Source: an uncultured Clostridia bacterium (GTDB taxonomy: Bacteria; Bacillota; Clostridia; TANB77; CAG-465). From it: a DNA stretch of 15,408 nucleotides. The notes below the pieces were generated by a model, which was not told the origin of the DNA, made no database searches, and saw only the letters and a program-made list of their open reading frames with translations. Position numbers and translations under genes: made by a program. Location of the stretch: positions 1-15,408 of the forward strand of contig CAOYAN010000031.1 of the NCBI GenBank assembly GCA_948562205.1, written 5' to 3'. Positions 14,305 to 15,408 of the stretch are shown piece after piece (position 1 is the stretch's first letter; each line of letters begins with the position of its first letter).

Positions 14305-14333
14305 ATTATATCATTATTATTTTATTATGTCAA
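14305..14333 (-). promoter_or_regulatory. Perfect-consensus promoter of the lemA operon
   Basis: TTGACA (14328-14333), 17-bp spacer, TATAAT (14305-14310) with an extended TG (TGATATAAT) on the minus strand. All twelve bases match, so it is predicted to be strong unless repressed. Confidence 0.9.
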
Positions 14334-14344
14334 GTATATATTAT

Positions 14345-14365
14345 ATAATAATGATATATTATTAT
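14345..14365. repeat. AT-only inverted repeat between the small-peptide gene and the lemA promoter
   Basis: Eight-bp arms ATAATAAT (14345-14352) and ATTATTAT (14358-14365), loop GATAT. The following T run is on the plus side, so on the minus strand it is not a convincing terminator for the small gene. It lies 12 bp upstream of the lemA -35 box. Confidence 0.4.
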
Positions 14366-14388
14366 TTTTCAATGTACATTTTTTATTA

Positions 14389-14538
14389 TTAAAAACTATA
14401 TTTTCTTCTTAATTTTTTCATTTCTCTTTTACCACTTTTAAACATTTGCATTATACTATCATCATTTACTACACCAATTATAGTACCTGCAACTGTTCCT
14501 GCCATCATACCAATTAATGCACCTTTTACAAAATTCAT
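14389..14538 (-). CDS. Small glycine-zipper membrane peptide (YtxH-like), 49 residues
   Basis: A short gene. It encodes MNFVKGALIGMMAGTVAG, continuing TIIGVVNDDS, then a basic amphipathic tail KREMKKLRRKYSF and TAA. The N-terminal half is one hydrophobic helix with Gly-x3-Gly spacing, a glycine zipper as in YtxH-like small proteins; the tail carries nine Lys/Arg among the last 16 residues. AAAGGAG lies 8 nt upstream of the ATG, inside the last codons of the TSUP C-half gene, whose stop is 4 nt away. It is therefore the third gene of that operon and probably a small membrane or membrane-surface protein. Function unknown. Confidence 0.75.
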   Translation of the reverse strand: MNFVKGALIGMMAGTVAGTIIGVVNDDSIMQMFKSGKREMKKLRRKYSF

Positions 14539-14542
14539 ATTA

Positions 14543-14935
14543 TCAACTCCTTTCTCTATTTTTATTATTTGATTTTATTAAATTTTTCAAACTTGAAATT
14601 ATTTCATAACTTCCAATAATTAGCATAAAAATATAAAAATAAAATCTTATCTTTTCTTCATCAATATTTTTTGCAATTATAATACCAATAATACTTCCAA
14701 TACATAAAGGAATAATTATTTTTTTAAATAATTTTTTATCAATTTTATTATTTTTTAAATTTGAAATGCTTGCAAAAATTCCAACAACAATAAACATTAT
14801 AAGATTATAACTTTGTGCCTCTTTATGAGAAAAAAGTGAAAATATAGTAGATAAAAGTATAAAAATACTTCCACCACCTATTCCCATACCTGCAACTGTT
14901 CCACTAATAATAGATATAATAATAGCCTTTATCAT
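14543..14935 (-). CDS. TauE/SafE (TSUP) transporter, C-terminal half as a separate gene
   Basis: 130 residues with about four hydrophobic segments (about 4-35, 42-57, 73-89, 97-116). It carries the glycine-rich TSUP signature GMGIGGGS (16-23) near its start. Full TSUP permeases have about 250 residues and two such repeats; this gene encodes one repeat and its upstream neighbour the other. The ATG at 14935 is one nucleotide after the N-half stop, with GGAGG 8 nt upstream, so both halves are cleanly translated in sequence and probably pair in the membrane. TSUP proteins move sulfite, sulfonates, sulfur compounds or other organic anions; the substrate cannot be read from sequence. The in-frame TTG at 14950 is not favoured. 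Confidence 0.85.
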   Translation of the reverse strand: MIKAIIISIISGTVAGMGIGGGSIFILLSTIFSLFSHKEAQSYNLIMFIVVGIFASISNLKNNKIDKKLFKKIIIPLCIGSIIGIIIAKNIDEEKIRFYFYIFMLIIGSYEIISSLKNLIKSNNKNRERS

Positions 14936-14936
14936 A

Positions 14937-15284
14937 CTAATTTCCTCCAATCATTTTATACAGTGTAAGAGACACAATAAGTACTCCCGATATAAGGTTT
15001 AAAATATCTGCAGGTATTTTTTTCATAAGTTTTGTTCCAATAATTCCAGTAATTGCGGCTATTATAGCAAAAACTACCACATATTTTAATTCAAAATTTA
15101 CAAAATTCATATAACCAAATAGTGCAAAAATACTAGATATTGATAAAAGAGATACACTAAGTGCTCTTGCTGTATGTGTTTCTATTTTTTTTATAAATAC
15201 CAAATATATAACAAGTATTTGTCCTGCACCTGAAGCAAATACTCCATTTAATAATCCTGTGATTAAACTAATAAAATAAATCAT
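14937..15284 (-). CDS. TauE/SafE (TSUP) transporter, N-terminal half as a separate gene
   Basis: 115 residues with about four hydrophobic segments and the first TSUP repeat: a glycine-containing break in the first helix (GVFASGAGQI, 14-23), more degenerate than the GIGGG of the C-half, and HTARALSVSLLSISSI (37-52), comparable to the conserved ARA/S segment. With the downstream 130-residue gene it adds up to one normal TSUP permease. No Shine-Dalgarno sequence precedes the ATG and the 70-nt region to the IS end is nearly all A/T with no convincing promoter, so expression may start in the IS or be poor. A true split gene is favoured over a frameshift because the C-half has its own well-spaced ribosome binding site. 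Confidence 0.8.
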   Translation of the reverse strand: MIYFISLITGLLNGVFASGAGQILVIYLVFIKKIETHTARALSVSLLSISSIFALFGYMNFVNFELKYVVVFAIIAAITGIIGTKLMKKIPADILNLISGVLIVSLTLYKMIGGN

Positions 15285-15354
15285 AATACTATTATTATTT
15301 GAAAAAAAATAAATTTTATAAAAAAAGTTAAAAAAAAGAAAATTAAACTTAAGT

Positions 15355-15408
15355 GGTTCTATAATAAATGTTGGGGTATAAATAAAAAAATTTATACTTC
15401 AACATTAT
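15355..15408 (+). mobile_element. Probable terminal end of an ISL3-type insertion sequence extending right of the window
   Basis: The tip is GGTTCTATAATAAAT followed by GTTGGGGTA, matching the terminus at 1-52 (GG.TCT tip and GTTGGGGTA at the same offset). An imperfect 17-bp hairpin (15367-15383 with 15390-15406, 6-nt loop, two G-U pairs) follows; hairpins just inside IS ends often block incoming transcription. The 8 bp outside the tip (15347-15354, ACTTAAGT) are a perfect palindrome and a candidate target duplication. The transposase would lie beyond the window. Family name is from memory. Confidence 0.55.

Noticed and set aside
14937..14950. Frameshift or pseudogene explanation of the split TSUP genes
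   Set aside because: The C-half has its own ATG with GGAGG at proper spacing after the N-half stop, and both halves keep intact repeats. Comparison with relatives could still overturn this.

Overview
The window is AT-rich (about 30% G+C over most genes), has strong AGGAGG-type ribosome binding sites and consensus sigma-A promoters, and uses the standard code. It carries low-GC Firmicutes markers (IreB, RuvX, DUF1292) and anaerobic pyruvate formate-lyase. An uncultured anaerobic, probably gut-type Clostridia/Bacilli lineage is the best reading. No tRNA, rRNA, CRISPR array or phage gene was seen. Every recognised protein gene is on the minus strand, so transcription runs from high to low coordinates.

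Layout, in transcription order. The right edge (15355-15408) looks like the end of an ISL3-type insertion sequence leading out of the window. Next come a TauE/SafE (TSUP) transporter split into two half-size genes and a 49-residue glycine-zipper membrane peptide gene (15284-14389). A perfect-consensus promoter then drives a LemA-family gene and a two-TM membrane protein gene (14243-12796). These two are visibly richer in G+C than their surroundings and end in a strong terminator. pflB (12677-10434) and its activase pflA (10200-9457) follow, each with its own promoter. The 233-nt gap between them holds a perfect-consensus promoter on the PLUS strand followed by two hairpins, the second terminator-like. 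I propose it is an unannotated small RNA gene.

A five-gene operon starts at a promoter at 9381-9409: a small pilin-like membrane protein, a TadZ/CpaE-like pseudo-receiver plus atypical MinD-type ATPase, a membrane-anchored GAF plus degenerate-GGDEF protein, ireB and ruvX, closed by a terminator at 5396-5434. A Cys-rich DUF1292 gene and an unrecognised 287-residue gene follow, each with its own promoter and terminator. The last operon (3815-127) encodes a methionine gamma-lyase-like PLP enzyme (YnbB family), an HI0933-type flavoprotein and an HtrA-type membrane serine protease, and ends at a terminator at 82-115. The left edge (1-52) looks like a second end of the same IS family, leading out to the left.

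How they may work together: PflB/PflA give anaerobic acetyl-CoA plus formate. IreB and RuvX are housekeeping genes whose usual alaS partner is not next to them. The three genes ahead of ireB form the least explained unit, possibly an envelope-associated device built on a TadZ-like ATPase and a degenerate second-messenger domain. This unit, the putative sRNA and the LemA pair are the most interesting content. Functions rest on motif recognition by eye; no database search was possible.
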